Assembly: GCA_038241255.1 (NCBI GenBank)
Contig: JBBRFW010000025.1
Span: 1-39,724 of the forward strand
Direction of reading: 5' to 3'
Origin: Schlegelella_A sp038241255
GTDB taxonomy: Bacteria; Pseudomonadota; Gammaproteobacteria; Burkholderiales; Burkholderiaceae_C
DNA: 39,724 bases
The notes under the pieces were generated by a model. The model saw only the letters and a program-made list of their open reading frames with translations. It was not told the DNA's origin and searched no databases. The position numbers and the translations under genes are program-made. Shown here in pieces: positions 15,832-24,908 of this stretch (positions are counted from its first letter, which is position 1; the number at the start of each line of letters is the position of its first letter).

Positions 15832-15882
15832 GGCGGTAAGCGACGCTCGCACGTCGGTCGGGGCTTCTTCCAGAATCGCGGG

Positions 15883-17175
15883 GTGGACCAGCCGCGCCAC
15901 GGTCTTGCGCCGCCCTACGGAAGCCGGCCGATCGTCGTCGGCCTGACGCTGCTCGCGTTGGCCGGTCTCGGCGCCTTCGCGTGGATGGCGCTCGAGCACG
16001 ATGCGTCCCTGTCGCCTACGGCAGTCGTGAACTCGCGCACGGACGTCGGCGCGGCGTCGAACCAGGCAGAGGAGACCCCGGCTGCGCCGGCGGTCGTGGT
16101 CTCGTCGGCCGAGCGCGATACCGGGCTCGTCGACGTGTGCGGCCTGGGCTGGGTCGAGGCGTCCGCCGATTCGACCTTTCCCGATCGCGCCGTGTTCGCC
16201 CAGGTGCCCGGCACCGACGCCTCAGCCGATGTCATCGTCGCCGGGTTGCGCGACAGCGGGGATGCCTTCGACCGCGCTGTCGCGCTCATGCTCGGGATGC
16301 AGCGAACCGAGATCGGCAGCACGGATCCCGCGCTGCTCGAGCAACTCGCGCAGCAAGCCGTCACGACCGACGATCCACGCGTCTATGCACTCGCATTCCG
16401 GATTTGCGCGCGCTCGCCCGAGCAAGGCAGCTGCGCCCGGCTGAGCGCCGCGCAGTGGGCGCGCGTCGACAACGGCAACGCCGCGCCCTGGCTGTTCGTG
16501 CTCGACGACGCGGCGAAGCGCAACGATCGTGCCCTGGCCGACGAGGCGCTCTATCGCATCGGCAGCGCCGCGCGCTACGAAGATCGCCCGCTCGCGCCCG
16601 GCGCGTCGATCGCCGCTCACGCGGGGACGTCCGCGAGCGATCTTGTCGCGGCACAGGCGCTGGCCACGCAGGCGCTCGGCACCGCGGCGGCATTTTCTGT
16701 GCCGCTGCAACGGCTCATGCGAGCCTGCGCGGATACTGCGCTCGCCGATGCCAACCGCAGTCAATCGTGCGACGCTGCCGCTGCCACCCTCGGCGAACGC
16801 TCGGATTCCGCGCTCATCGGGACGATCGGCGCGTCGCTCGGTCGTCGAGTCGGCTGGTCGCTCGATCGCCTGGTCGCCATCCGCGTCCAGTCGGTGGCCC
16901 TGGCGGAGCTCTGGGCTTCAGTCCCCGGCGCCGATCGGCGCTCCGGTTTCTGGTACAGCTGCGACGGCGTGCGTAGAAAGCTCGACCGAATCAGCCAGAT
17001 CGGCCGGGTGGGCGAGCCGCAGGCGGCACGCGCGTGGATGGCGACGAGCGGCAAGCCTTACGAGGCTTATGAGCAGGTCGCCCGCGAGCAGGAGGCGAGC
17101 AGGAACGCACCTGACGCCGACGACGCGGCGCGGCGAGCGACCCCGGTGCTCCGCGCCGCTTCGCTCCCCAAGTAG
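15883..17175 (+). CDS. Membrane-anchored periplasmic protein, unknown function
   Basis: 430 residues from GTG at 15883; no in-frame ATG lies near enough to replace it. Residues about 17-35 form one membrane helix (IVVGLTLLALAGLGAFAWM) after a short cytoplasmic N-terminus, so most of the protein should be periplasmic. The remainder is Ala-rich and helical, with Cys pairs such as CARSPEQGSCARL and CADTALADANRSQSC that could form disulphides. No catalytic motif or known domain is seen; repeated 40-60-residue helical units suggest a TPR/Sel1-like solenoid, which is uncertain. It starts 51 nt after algR and its stop is 1 nt from the convergent ppc stop. Confidence 0.7.
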   Translation: MDQPRHGLAPPYGSRPIVVGLTLLALAGLGAFAWMALEHDASLSPTAVVNSRTDVGAASNQAEETPAAPAVVVSSAERDTGLVDVCGLGWVEASADSTFPDRAVFAQVPGTDASADVIVAGLRDSGDAFDRAVALMLGMQRTEIGSTDPALLEQLAQQAVTTDDPRVYALAFRICARSPEQGSCARLSAAQWARVDNGNAAPWLFVLDDAAKRNDRALADEALYRIGSAARYEDRPLAPGASIAAHAGTSASDLVAAQALATQALGTAAAFSVPLQRLMRACADTALADANRSQSCDAAAATLGERSDSALIGTIGASLGRRVGWSLDRLVAIRVQSVALAELWASVPGADRRSGFWYSCDGVRRKLDRISQIGRVGEPQAARAWMATSGKPYEAYEQVAREQEASRNAPDADDAARRATPVLRAASLPK

Positions 17176-17176
17176 C

Positions 17177-19987
17177 TCAGCCGGTGTTTCTCAGCCCGGC
17201 CGCCAGCCCGTTGATCGAGATGTGGATGCCGCGCTGCACGCGCTCGAGTCCGGCATCGTTCGTGCGGCTGGCTCGATAGCGACGCATCAGCTCGACTTGC
17301 AGGTGGTTGAGCGGGTCGAGGTAAGGGAAGCGGTGCTCGATCGAGCGCGCCAGGGACGGGTTTGCCGCCAGCCGGTCGGCGTCGCCGGTGATGAGCGTCA
17401 GCGCTGCGCTCGTGCGCTCCCACTCGGCCTCGATGCGCGCGTAGATCTTCCTGCCGGCCTTCTTGTCCTCGGCCAGCCCGGCGTAGCGCGCGGCGATCGC
17501 CATGTCGCTCTTGGCGATCACCATGTCGAGGTTCGAGATCACGGTGGCGAAGAACGGCCATTCCTTGGTCATCCTGCGCAGCAGCGCGACGCGCGCATCG
17601 CGCTCACGCTCGGCTGCGCCGAGGAAGGCCTCGACGCCGAGGCCGAAACCGTACCAGCCGGGCAGGGCGACGCGGCACTGGCCCCAGCTAAAGCTCCAGG
17701 GAATCGCGCGCAGGTCCTCGATCACCCGACTCGCCTTGCGTGAAGCCGGGCGCGAACCGATATTGAGCTCGGCGATCTCGCGGATCGGTGTGGCGCTGAA
17801 GAAGTAATCTGCGAAGCCCGGCGTTTCGTAGACGAGCCCGCGGTAGGCGGCCATGCTCGCCGCGCTGATCGCCTGCGCCGCGTCGTGAAAGCTCTTTGGC
17901 GCGCCGCGCGTCGGCTGCAGCAGGGTCGCCTCGAGGGTCGCGGCGACGAGGGTCTCCAGGTTGCGGCGCCCGATCTCGGGCTGCCCGTATTTCGAGGCGA
18001 TGACCTCGCCCTGCTCGGTGAGGCGGATCTGCGCGTTCACCGTGCCCGGTGGCTGCGCCAGGATCGCCTGGTAGCTGGGGCCGCCGCCTCGCCCGACCGT
18101 GCCGCCTCGGCCGTGAAACAGGCGCAGCGTGATGCCGTGCGATTTGCCGAGCTCGGCGAATAGCGCCACCAGAGCGATCTCGGCGCGGTACAGCTCCCAG
18201 TTGCTCGTGAACGCGCCGCCGTCCTTGTTGCTGTCGCTGTAGCCGATCATCACGTCCTGCTCGGCGCCGGAGCGCTGCACCATCGCTGCGATGCCGGGCA
18301 GAGCGTAGTACTCGCGCATGATTGCCGCGGCGCTGCGCAGGTCGCCGATCGTCTCAAACAGCGGCGAGACGATCAGCGCCGTTGTCGCCCCGTCGTCGAG
18401 CGTTCCGCGCACCAGCCCCGCCTCCTTCAGCAGCACGAGCACCTCGAGGAGGTCGCTGACGCTTTCGGTGTGCGAAATGATGCAGTGGCGCAGCGCGTCG
18501 CGGCCGAAGCGGCGCAGCATCTCGGCGGCGGTTTCGAAGATCGCCAGCTCCTTCAGGCTCGCTTCGCCGTAGGCCTCGGCGCGCGCGCTCTCGACCACGC
18601 GCAGTGGCCGCGCGTCGGCAAGGACGCGAAGGAGCAGGTCGCGCCGCGCTGTCTCTTCGAGCGCGCAATAGTCCGCCTCGATTCGGGCGACGGCGAGCAG
18701 TTCCGCGACCACTGCCTCGTGCTTGTCGGAGCTCTGACGCAGGTCGACCGTGGCGAGGTGGAAGCCGAATACCTGCGCGGCGCGGATCAGCGGCGCCAGG
18801 CGCGGGCCGATCAACGGCCGGGCGTGATGCGCGGCGAGCGAGGTCTCGATCGTGCGCAGGTCGGCGAGGAATTCGGCCGCCGACGAATACGGATCGCGCG
18901 GCGCGACGGCGTGGCGCAGCGCCTCGGTGCCGGTGAGCTCATGCAAGCTTGCCGCCAGGCGCGCATACATGCCGATCAGGGCGCGCCGATAGGGCTCGTC
19001 CTGGCGATGCATGCTGGCATCGCCAGAGGCGTCGGCGAGGCGCTGCATCGCCGGCGTCACCGGCTGCAGCGTCGCCGAGTTCGAGAGCTCGGCGCCGAGC
19101 TCGTGCACCTGCGTCAGGTAGTGGCGCAGGGCGGTTTCGCTCTGGCGCGCGAATGCCGTGCGCAGCGTGCCGGCGTCGACGAAGGGGTTGCCGTCGCGGT
19201 CGCCTCCGATCCAGTTGCCCATGCGGAAGAAGCTCGCGATCTCGTGCCCGGGCAGCGCCTCCTCGACGTCGCGATAGAGGATCGGGATCTGCGCCAGGAA
19301 GGTCGTGCGGTAGTAGCTGAGCGCGTTCTCGATCTCGTCGGCGACGGTGAGCTTCTCGTTGCGCAGCATGCGCGTCTGCCAGAGCTGGGTGACGCGGGCG
19401 CGCAGCATCGCCTCGTTGCCGGCGAGCTCGCGCGCTGCCGCGCCGGCGCGCGCGGCGAGCAGCTCGGCGATCGCGCGCTCGGCGTCGAGGATGCTCTTCC
19501 TCTGCACTTCGGTCGGGTGCGCCGTCAGCACCGGCGAGATGTAGGCGCGATTCAGCGTCGCGACGATGCGCGGGGCGCCGATTCCGCGCCGCGCGAGACG
19601 CTCGAAAGCCATCGCCAGTGAGCCTTCCTGGAGATGCCCTTGGGCGTCGTGGACGGCGCGGCGGCGCAGGTGGTGGCGGTCTTCGGCGATGTTGGCCAGG
19701 TGCGAGAAGTAGCTGAAGGCGCGGATCACGCTGACCGTGTGGTCGCCGCTCAGGCTCATCAGCAGCCGGTCAAGCGCGCGCCCGGCGCCCTTGTCGCGCT
19801 TGAGCCGGTAGGCGACCGCGAGCTGGCGCACGCGCTCGACGCGCTCGAAGGCGGCGCGCCCCTCCTGCTCGCGGATGACGTCGCCGAGGATGCGGCCGAG
19901 CAGTCGGATGTCGTCGACGAGGGGCTGGTTCTTCTCGGCCGCTCGGCGGGCGTCGCGATCTCGCTTCGTCGTCGTCATGGCCGCCAT
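17177..19987 (-). CDS. ppc: Phosphoenolpyruvate carboxylase
   Basis: 936 residues from ATG at 19987 (ATG at 19978 would give 933). It makes oxaloacetate from PEP and bicarbonate, feeding the TCA cycle. Signatures include VLTAHPTEVQRKS with the catalytic His, LFHGRGGTVGRGGGP, GYSDSNKDGG, and the C-terminal NTG required by the family. Length fits (883 in E. coli, with a longer N-terminus here). It is divergent from hemC with about 24-33 nt between the start codons, so the promoters must lie within the neighbours' coding ends or overlap. Confidence 0.98.
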   Translation of the reverse strand: MAAMTTTKRDRDARRAAEKNQPLVDDIRLLGRILGDVIREQEGRAAFERVERVRQLAVAYRLKRDKGAGRALDRLLMSLSGDHTVSVIRAFSYFSHLANIAEDRHHLRRRAVHDAQGHLQEGSLAMAFERLARRGIGAPRIVATLNRAYISPVLTAHPTEVQRKSILDAERAIAELLAARAGAAARELAGNEAMLRARVTQLWQTRMLRNEKLTVADEIENALSYYRTTFLAQIPILYRDVEEALPGHEIASFFRMGNWIGGDRDGNPFVDAGTLRTAFARQSETALRHYLTQVHELGAELSNSATLQPVTPAMQRLADASGDASMHRQDEPYRRALIGMYARLAASLHELTGTEALRHAVAPRDPYSSAAEFLADLRTIETSLAAHHARPLIGPRLAPLIRAAQVFGFHLATVDLRQSSDKHEAVVAELLAVARIEADYCALEETARRDLLLRVLADARPLRVVESARAEAYGEASLKELAIFETAAEMLRRFGRDALRHCIISHTESVSDLLEVLVLLKEAGLVRGTLDDGATTALIVSPLFETIGDLRSAAAIMREYYALPGIAAMVQRSGAEQDVMIGYSDSNKDGGAFTSNWELYRAEIALVALFAELGKSHGITLRLFHGRGGTVGRGGGPSYQAILAQPPGTVNAQIRLTEQGEVIASKYGQPEIGRRNLETLVAATLEATLLQPTRGAPKSFHDAAQAISAASMAAYRGLVYETPGFADYFFSATPIREIAELNIGSRPASRKASRVIEDLRAIPWSFSWGQCRVALPGWYGFGLGVEAFLGAAERERDARVALLRRMTKEWPFFATVISNLDMVIAKSDMAIAARYAGLAEDKKAGRKIYARIEAEWERTSAALTLITGDADRLAANPSLARSIEHRFPYLDPLNHLQVELMRRYRASRTNDAGLERVQRGIHISINGLAAGLRNTG

Positions 19988-20020
19988 GATGCAGGAGATG
20001 TGCCTGCTAGCATGGCCCGA

Positions 20021-20980
20021 ATGTCCGCACCGATCGTCATCGCCACGCGCGAGAGCCGCCTCGCCCTGTGGCAGGCCGAGCACGTGCGGGCGCTGCTGAT
20101 GGGCGAGCCCGGCATGGTCGTGACGCTACTGCCGATGACGACGCGAGGCGACCAGATCCTCGACCGGTCTCTCTCCAAAGTCGGCGGCAAGGGCCTGTTC
20201 GTCAAGGAGCTCGAGACCGCGCTCGCCGACCGCCGTGCCGACATCGCCGTGCATTCGCTGAAAGACGTTCCGATGGACCTGCCGCCCGCCTTCGCGCTGG
20301 CGGCGGTGCTCGAGCGAGAGGACGCCAGTGACGCCTGGGTGTCGAGCCGATATGCCGGGCTCGCCGAGCTGCCGCCGGGGGCGGTGGTCGGCACGTCGAG
20401 TCTGCGCCGCATCGTCCAGCTCACGGCACTGCGTCCCGACCTGCGCCTCGAACCGCTGCGCGGCAATCTCGACACGCGCCTGCGCAAGCTCGACGAGGGG
20501 CACTATGACGCGATCGTTCTTGCCGCCGCAGGCCTGGTGCGGCTCGGCCTCGCCGATCGCATCCGCGCCCGCTTTGCCGCGACCGAGATGCTGCCGTGCG
20601 CGGGCCAGGGCGCGCTGGCGATTGAGACGAGAGCCGACGACGGCGCCTTGATCGCGCGGCTAACGGCGCTGACCGACCGCGCGACGCGTCTCGCCGTTGC
20701 CGCCGAACGCGCGGTCTCGCGCGCCCTCGGCGGCAGCTGCAGCATGCCGCTCGCTGCGCACGCGGATTGGCGGGGCGACACGCTCGTGCTGAACGCCGCG
20801 GTGGGCCATCCGGACGCGCGCGGCGCGCCGCTTCTGCGCGCACGCCAGGCCGGCGCCGTCGCCGACGAGCCCGCCGCCGAGGCGCTCGGCCGCGCCGCCG
20901 CCCAATCGCTGCTGGTCGCCGGCGCGGCGCCGTACCTGGCCGCGGCGGAACGTCTGGGCGCGAGCGCCGATCCGCCGTGA
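20021..20980 (+). CDS. hemC: Hydroxymethylbilane synthase (porphobilinogen deaminase)
   Basis: 319 residues from ATG at 20021 (MSAPIVIATRESRLALWQ); an ATG at 20012 adds three residues. It joins four porphobilinogens into hydroxymethylbilane in the haem pathway. The dipyrromethane cofactor is attached to Cys240 in GGSCSMPLAAHA. HSLKDVPMDLP and GTSSLRR are other hallmark blocks holding the active-site Asp and Args. Its stop overlaps the hemD start as GTGA, giving a coupled hemC-hemD pair. Confidence 0.98.
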   Translation: MSAPIVIATRESRLALWQAEHVRALLMGEPGMVVTLLPMTTRGDQILDRSLSKVGGKGLFVKELETALADRRADIAVHSLKDVPMDLPPAFALAAVLEREDASDAWVSSRYAGLAELPPGAVVGTSSLRRIVQLTALRPDLRLEPLRGNLDTRLRKLDEGHYDAIVLAAAGLVRLGLADRIRARFAATEMLPCAGQGALAIETRADDGALIARLTALTDRATRLAVAAERAVSRALGGSCSMPLAAHADWRGDTLVLNAAVGHPDARGAPLLRARQAGAVADEPAAEALGRAAAQSLLVAGAAPYLAAAERLGASADPP

Positions 20981-21750
20981 CCACGGCGCGGCCTTCGCGC
21001 GTCATCGTCACGCGCCCCGCCGCGCAAGCGAAGACGTGGGTCGAGCGGCTGCGCACGCGCGGCATCGATGCCGAATCGCTGCCCCTCATCGAGATCGCGC
21101 CGCCGGCCGACGTGGCGCCGCTGCGCTCGGCCTGGGCCGGGCTGACGACGTGCCGGCTCGTCGTCTTCGTCAGCGCCAACGCGGTCCTGCATTTCTTCGC
21201 CGAGCGGCCGGCCGGCGTCGACTGGCCCGAGGGGCTGGAAGCCGGCGCGCCCGGTAGCGGCACGGCCGAGGCGCTGCGCGCGGCCGGCCTGGCCGAGGCG
21301 GTGGTCGTGATGCCGGCGGCCCACGCGACGCAGTTCGATTCCGAGTCGCTGTGGGCGCGCCTGCATGGCCGCGACTGGCGCGGCGCGCGCGTCCTCGTCG
21401 TTCGCGGCGATGGCGGGCGCGATTGGCTGGCCGAGCGGCTCGCCGGCGCCGGCGCGTGGGTGGACACCGTAAGCGCCTATCGGCGCCTCGCGCCGAGCTT
21501 CGCTGGCGCGCAACGCGAGCGCCTCGACGCGGCGATCGCGGCCGGCAACGTCGTCTGGCTCTTTAGCAGTTCGGAGGCGATCGCCAATCTCGAGCACGCC
21601 GTCGGCGCCGGCCACTGGCACGCGGCGCGGGCGGTGGCGACGCATCCGCGCATCGCGGCGCGCGCAAAGGCGCTCGGCTTCGGCGTCGTCGCGATCGCCG
21701 GACCCGGCCTCGACGCGGTAGTCGACTGCATACAATCGATGGGACCGTGA
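20977..21750 (+). CDS. hemD: Uroporphyrinogen-III synthase
   Basis: 257 residues from GTG at 20977 in a GTGA overlap with the hemC stop. It closes the ring of hydroxymethylbilane to uroporphyrinogen III. The family is poorly conserved, but the two-lobe pattern is visible: VIVTRPAAQA at the start, FVSANAV near residue 57-66, VLVVRGDGGRDWLAERL around 135-155, and LFSSSEAIANL near 190-200. Placement between hemC and hemX makes the call firm. Its stop overlaps hemX as GTGA. Confidence 0.95.
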   Translation: MTTARPSRVIVTRPAAQAKTWVERLRTRGIDAESLPLIEIAPPADVAPLRSAWAGLTTCRLVVFVSANAVLHFFAERPAGVDWPEGLEAGAPGSGTAEALRAAGLAEAVVVMPAAHATQFDSESLWARLHGRDWRGARVLVVRGDGGRDWLAERLAGAGAWVDTVSAYRRLAPSFAGAQRERLDAAIAAGNVVWLFSSSEAIANLEHAVGAGHWHAARAVATHPRIAARAKALGFGVVAIAGPGLDAVVDCIQSMGP

Positions 21751-22889
21751 ACGACGATTCCTCGCCAGCCTCCGCGCCTCGCGACCTCGCCTTCTCGCCG
21801 GCTTCCTCCGCGCCCCCGATTCCCGCCGCATCGACCGTCGATCCAACCGAAGCGACCCGCTCGCGCGCCACGCGCGGCCTGTCGCTTGCGGTCCTCGTGC
21901 TCGCCCTGCTGGCTGTCGTCGCCATCGTCTTCGCCTGGCGCGCCGACCAGCGTGTGCGCGGCAGCGAGCGCGAGCTGGTCAAGCGCCAGGAGGACAGCGC
22001 CGTCCTCGTCACCGAAGCGAGCCTGCTCGCGCGCCAGGCGCAGGAAGGCGCGCGCGACGCCGCCGCCAAGGTCGCGCTGCTCGAAGCGCGCCTGAATGAG
22101 GTCGCGGTGCAGCGCGGCCAGCTGGAAGCGCTGGTCCAGTCGGTGGCGCGGTCGCGCGACGAGAACCTCGTCGCCGACAGCGAAGCGACCCTGCGCGCCG
22201 GCCTGCAGCAGGGCTCGCTCACCGGCAGCGCTGAGCCCGTTGTCGCCGCGCTCAAGCAGATCGACGAACGCTTCGCGCGCGCCAACCAGCCGCGCCTCGA
22301 GCCGGTGCGCCGCGCGGTCGCGCGCGACCTCGATCGCGTCAAGGCTGCGAGCGTTGCCGACGTGGCGACGCTCTCGATCAAGCTCGACGAAACCGTGCGG
22401 ATGGTCGACGAGCTGCCGCTGCTCTCGGCGGCCGAGCCGCGCCGCGACCTAGCGCCTGCCGCCGCCGCCGGGCCTGCGTCGGCCGCTGCCTCGGCGAGCA
22501 GTTTCGGCGGCTGGCTCTCGCGCCAGTTCGGCCAGGCCGGCCGCGCCGTCGCGGAAAGCGCCTGGTCGGAAGTGCGCTCGCTCGTTCGCATCACCCGCAT
22601 CGATCAGCCCGAGGCGATGCTGCTCGCGCCCGACCAGGCGTTCTTCCTCAAGGAGAACCTCAAGCTGCGCCTCCTCAACGCGCGCCTGTCGCTGCTCGCG
22701 CGCCAGTTCGACGCGGCGCACGGCGATCTGCGCTGGGCGCGCGGCGCGATCGAGCGCTATTGCGATCGCTCGTCGCGGCGCACTCAGATCGCGCTTGACT
22801 TGATCGCGCAGACCGAGCAGCAGTCACGCCAGTCCACGTCGATCCGCCCCGACGACACGTTTACCGCGCTCGCGGCTATCGCCAAGTGA
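21747..22889 (+). CDS. hemX: HemX, membrane protein of the haem operon
   Basis: 380 residues from GTG at 21747 (GTGA overlap with hemD). It has a Pro/Ala/Ser-rich N-terminus, one membrane helix at about 49-68 (LSLAVLVLALLAVVAIVFAW), then a long coiled-coil stretch (about 70-125) and a globular C-terminal part typical of the HemX family (DQAFFLKENLKLRLLNARLS, then DLRWARGAIERYCD). It is sometimes annotated as uroporphyrinogen-III C-methyltransferase, but no methyltransferase motif is present. It probably organises haem enzymes at the inner membrane (family inference). Confidence 0.92.
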   Translation: MNDDSSPASAPRDLAFSPASSAPPIPAASTVDPTEATRSRATRGLSLAVLVLALLAVVAIVFAWRADQRVRGSERELVKRQEDSAVLVTEASLLARQAQEGARDAAAKVALLEARLNEVAVQRGQLEALVQSVARSRDENLVADSEATLRAGLQQGSLTGSAEPVVAALKQIDERFARANQPRLEPVRRAVARDLDRVKAASVADVATLSIKLDETVRMVDELPLLSAAEPRRDLAPAAAAGPASAAASASSFGGWLSRQFGQAGRAVAESAWSEVRSLVRITRIDQPEAMLLAPDQAFFLKENLKLRLLNARLSLLARQFDAAHGDLRWARGAIERYCDRSSRRTQIALDLIAQTEQQSRQSTSIRPDDTFTALAAIAK

Positions 22890-22973
22890 TCGGGCCACCG
22901 CGCTCCCCGAGGTCGCTGCCGCAGGCGAGCGCGCGGCCGGGCTTGAGGCGGCCCAGCGCCCGGCCGAGCTGAC

Positions 22974-24221
22974 GTGCGCCTCGCGATCTGGTTCGTCCTG
23001 CTGTTCGCCGTCGCCGTCGTCGCGGCGGCCACTTTCGGTACCAATGACGGCCTGGCAAGCTTCTACTGGGGATCGTGGCGGCTCGACCTCTCGCTGAATT
23101 TCTTCATCCTCATGCTGATCGGCACGTGCTTCCTGCTCGTCGCCGTGATCCAGGCAATCAATTCGCTTGTCGGCCTGCCGCAGCGCGCGCGAGAGTGGCG
23201 CACCGCGCGGCGCGACCGCAGCGGCCAAGCCGCGTTGCGCGAGGCGCTGGCGCAGTACTTCGGCGGCCGCTACACGCGCGCACAGCGGTCGGCGCAGCGC
23301 GCCCTGGCGATCCAGGCGGAGACGCCCGAGCTGGCGCAGGACAACGAGTTCACCGTCCTCGGCCACCTGCTCAGCGCGGGCAGCGCGCATCGCGTGCAGA
23401 ACCGCGCCCTGCGCGACCAGGAGCTGCGCCGCGCCTTCGATCTCGCGCACGGCAGTCCGGCGGCGCGATCGGCGGAGGAGGGCGCGCGCCTGCTTGCCGC
23501 CGAGTGGGCGCTCGACGACCGTGCCGCGTCGCGCGCGATTGAGCTGCTCAACGCCTTGCCGCTCGGCGTCGCGCGGCGCACGCACGCGCTGCGCCTGAAG
23601 CTGCAGGCGGCGCGCCTCGGCCGCCAGCCGCAGGAGGCGCTGAAGACGGCGCGGCTGCTGATCAAGCACCAGGGCTTCTCGGCGGTGGCCGCCGCCGGGC
23701 TGGTGCGCTCGCTCGCGTTCGAGTCCCTCGACTCGGTCCACGATCTCGACCAGCTGCGCCGGCTCTGGCTCTCCTTCGATTCGGCTGACCGGCGCGATCC
23801 GTTCATCGTCGCGCGTGCGGCCGCGCAGGCAAGTGCGCTCGGCGCCCCCGAGGACGCGCGCGCTTGGCTGCGGCCGCTTTGGGAGCGGCTCAGCGATCTC
23901 GGCGCCGAGGACCGGGCCGCCGTCGCCGAGGCGCTCGCCGGCGCGGTCGCGGGCATCGGCGCGGAATGGCTGCCCCGACTCGAGTCGGCGGTGCAGGCGT
24001 TGCCGGGCGATGGCGCCGTCGCGCTGGCCACCGGGAGCGCGCTGGCCGCGCGCGGTCTGTGGGGTAAGGCGAGGGCGCTGCTCGAGCAGGCCGGAGCCGA
24101 CGTCAGCCTGCCTGCGGCGGCGCGCCGCAAGGCGTGGATCGCCCTCGCCGAGCTCGCCATGCAAGAGGGCGACACCGGCCGTGCCGCCCGTAGCTACGAG
24201 AGCGCCGCGCGCCAGGGCTGA
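22974..24221 (+). CDS. hemY: HemY, membrane TPR protein of haem biosynthesis
   Basis: 415 residues from GTG at 22974, with an 84-nt gap after hemX. Two N-terminal membrane helices (about 2-20 and 40-62, with FYWGSWRLDLSLNFF between) form the HemY_N domain. A TPR-rich cytoplasmic or periplasmic solenoid follows, with helical pairs such as YTRAQRSAQRALAIQ and a terminal AWIALAELAMQEGDTGRAAR. It is not related to the protoporphyrinogen oxidase also called HemY in Gram-positives. It is the last gene of the hem run, ending 29 nt before tRNA-Arg. Confidence 0.94.
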   Translation: MRLAIWFVLLFAVAVVAAATFGTNDGLASFYWGSWRLDLSLNFFILMLIGTCFLLVAVIQAINSLVGLPQRAREWRTARRDRSGQAALREALAQYFGGRYTRAQRSAQRALAIQAETPELAQDNEFTVLGHLLSAGSAHRVQNRALRDQELRRAFDLAHGSPAARSAEEGARLLAAEWALDDRAASRAIELLNALPLGVARRTHALRLKLQAARLGRQPQEALKTARLLIKHQGFSAVAAAGLVRSLAFESLDSVHDLDQLRRLWLSFDSADRRDPFIVARAAAQASALGAPEDARAWLRPLWERLSDLGAEDRAAVAEALAGAVAGIGAEWLPRLESAVQALPGDGAVALATGSALAARGLWGKARALLEQAGADVSLPAAARRKAWIALAELAMQEGDTGRAARSYESAARQG

Positions 24222-24234
24222 GGTGCGGCGCTGC

Positions 24235-24240
24235 TAGAAT
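24235..24240 (+). promoter_or_regulatory. Possible -10 element for tRNA-Arg
   Basis: TAGAAT lies 10 nt before the mature 5' end of the tRNA, in the gap after hemY. No convincing -35 hexamer is found 16-18 nt upstream (inside the end of hemY), so this is tentative. Confidence 0.35.
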
Positions 24241-24250
24241 CACGAGCTCA

Positions 24251-24327
24251 GCGGCTGTAGCTCAGTTGGATAGAGTACTTGGCTACGAACCAAGGGGTCG
24301 TGGGTTCGAATCCTGCCAGCCGCACCA
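24251..24327 (+). tRNA. tRNA-Arg (anticodon ACG)
   Basis: 77 nt with CCA encoded (24325-24327). The acceptor stem pairs GCGGCTG with CAGCCGC and the D arm contains AGCTCAGTTGGATAGAG. The anticodon stem CTTGG/CCAAG holds loop CTACGAA with anticodon ACG at 24285-24287, normally read as ICG after deamination. The T arm has GGTTCGAATCC. It decodes CGU/CGC/CGA Arg codons. Its 3' end borders the decayed accessory region and is the likely integration site. Confidence 0.98.
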
Positions 24328-24337
24328 GTAACTACGA

Positions 24338-24371
24338 GGTTAGCACGTTAAGAAGCGCTAACCCTTTTGTC
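24338..24371 (+). terminator. Terminator downstream of tRNA-Arg
   Basis: GGTTAGC (24338-24344) pairs with GCTAACC (24357-24363) across a 12-nt loop, followed by CTTTTGTC. It lies 10 nt after the tRNA CCA and would end its transcript. The loop is long and the T run is broken, so strength is uncertain. Confidence 0.6.
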
Positions 24372-24384
24372 TTTCTGAGCCACC

Positions 24385-24407
24385 TGGCAACAGAAATGGC
24401 AACAGAA
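24385..24407 (+). repeat. Tandem direct repeat TGGCAACAGAA x2, candidate integrase arm sites
   Basis: TGGCAACAGAA occurs at 24385-24395 and again at 24397-24407, a 12-bp period, only 58 nt from the tRNA 3' end. Short direct repeats at this distance from a tRNA attachment site resemble arm-type binding sites of tyrosine integrases. The role is inferred. Confidence 0.5.
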
Positions 24408-24451
24408 TTCCAGGTCGCTGAACAACGCCAAACGGACCGCCCAGGGCGCAA

Positions 24452-24715
24452 TGTGAGGTCATCTCGGGAGATGCACCGCGGCCGCAGCAAGCGCTGGTGA
24501 ACTTGCTCAGCAACGCCGTTGAGCACGGCGAGCGAGGCAGGCCGATCCCCGTGATTGCAGAGGCTGCAGACGATGGAATCGAGGTGCGCGTAATGAACTT
24601 TGGTCGTCCAGCTTCTTCGCTGCAGACGATCTTCGAACCCTTGATTCGAGCTCCGAATGCAGCCGCAGCAACCCATGAGCCGTCGCAGACCAGCCTGGGC
24701 CTTGGTCTCTTGTCA
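24452..24715 (+). pseudogene. Histidine kinase HATPase fragment, N-terminal part (N box to G box)
   Basis: The frame containing GTC at 24458 reads EVISGDAPRPQQ, then ALVNLLSNAVEHGERGRPIP, then IEVRVMNFG and FEPLIRA, and ends in SLGLGLL. This is the HATPase_c domain of a sensor kinase: N box with Asn and His, the FEPLxR element and the start of the G2 box. Nothing upstream encodes the dimerisation or sensor domain. After GLGL the similarity stops. The matching rest of the domain is on the opposite strand at 24909-25045, so this is half of a kinase gene broken by rearrangement. Confidence 0.72.
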
Positions 24716-24908
24716 GCACTGTTTCCTGTCGGGCCTCGACCGAGGCTGTCACCTTAAGAAGACTCTCCCATGGCGCCGGCGGATGCTTCGCGAGCGACTG
24801 CAATAAGGAGCTCCGACTGGATCGCAATAGGTGCGACTCTTTCGATGGCCAATTCTGCAGCGCGAGCAGCCGCCCCTAGACGCTCGAGCACGGGCAATAG
24901 CGTCCAAG

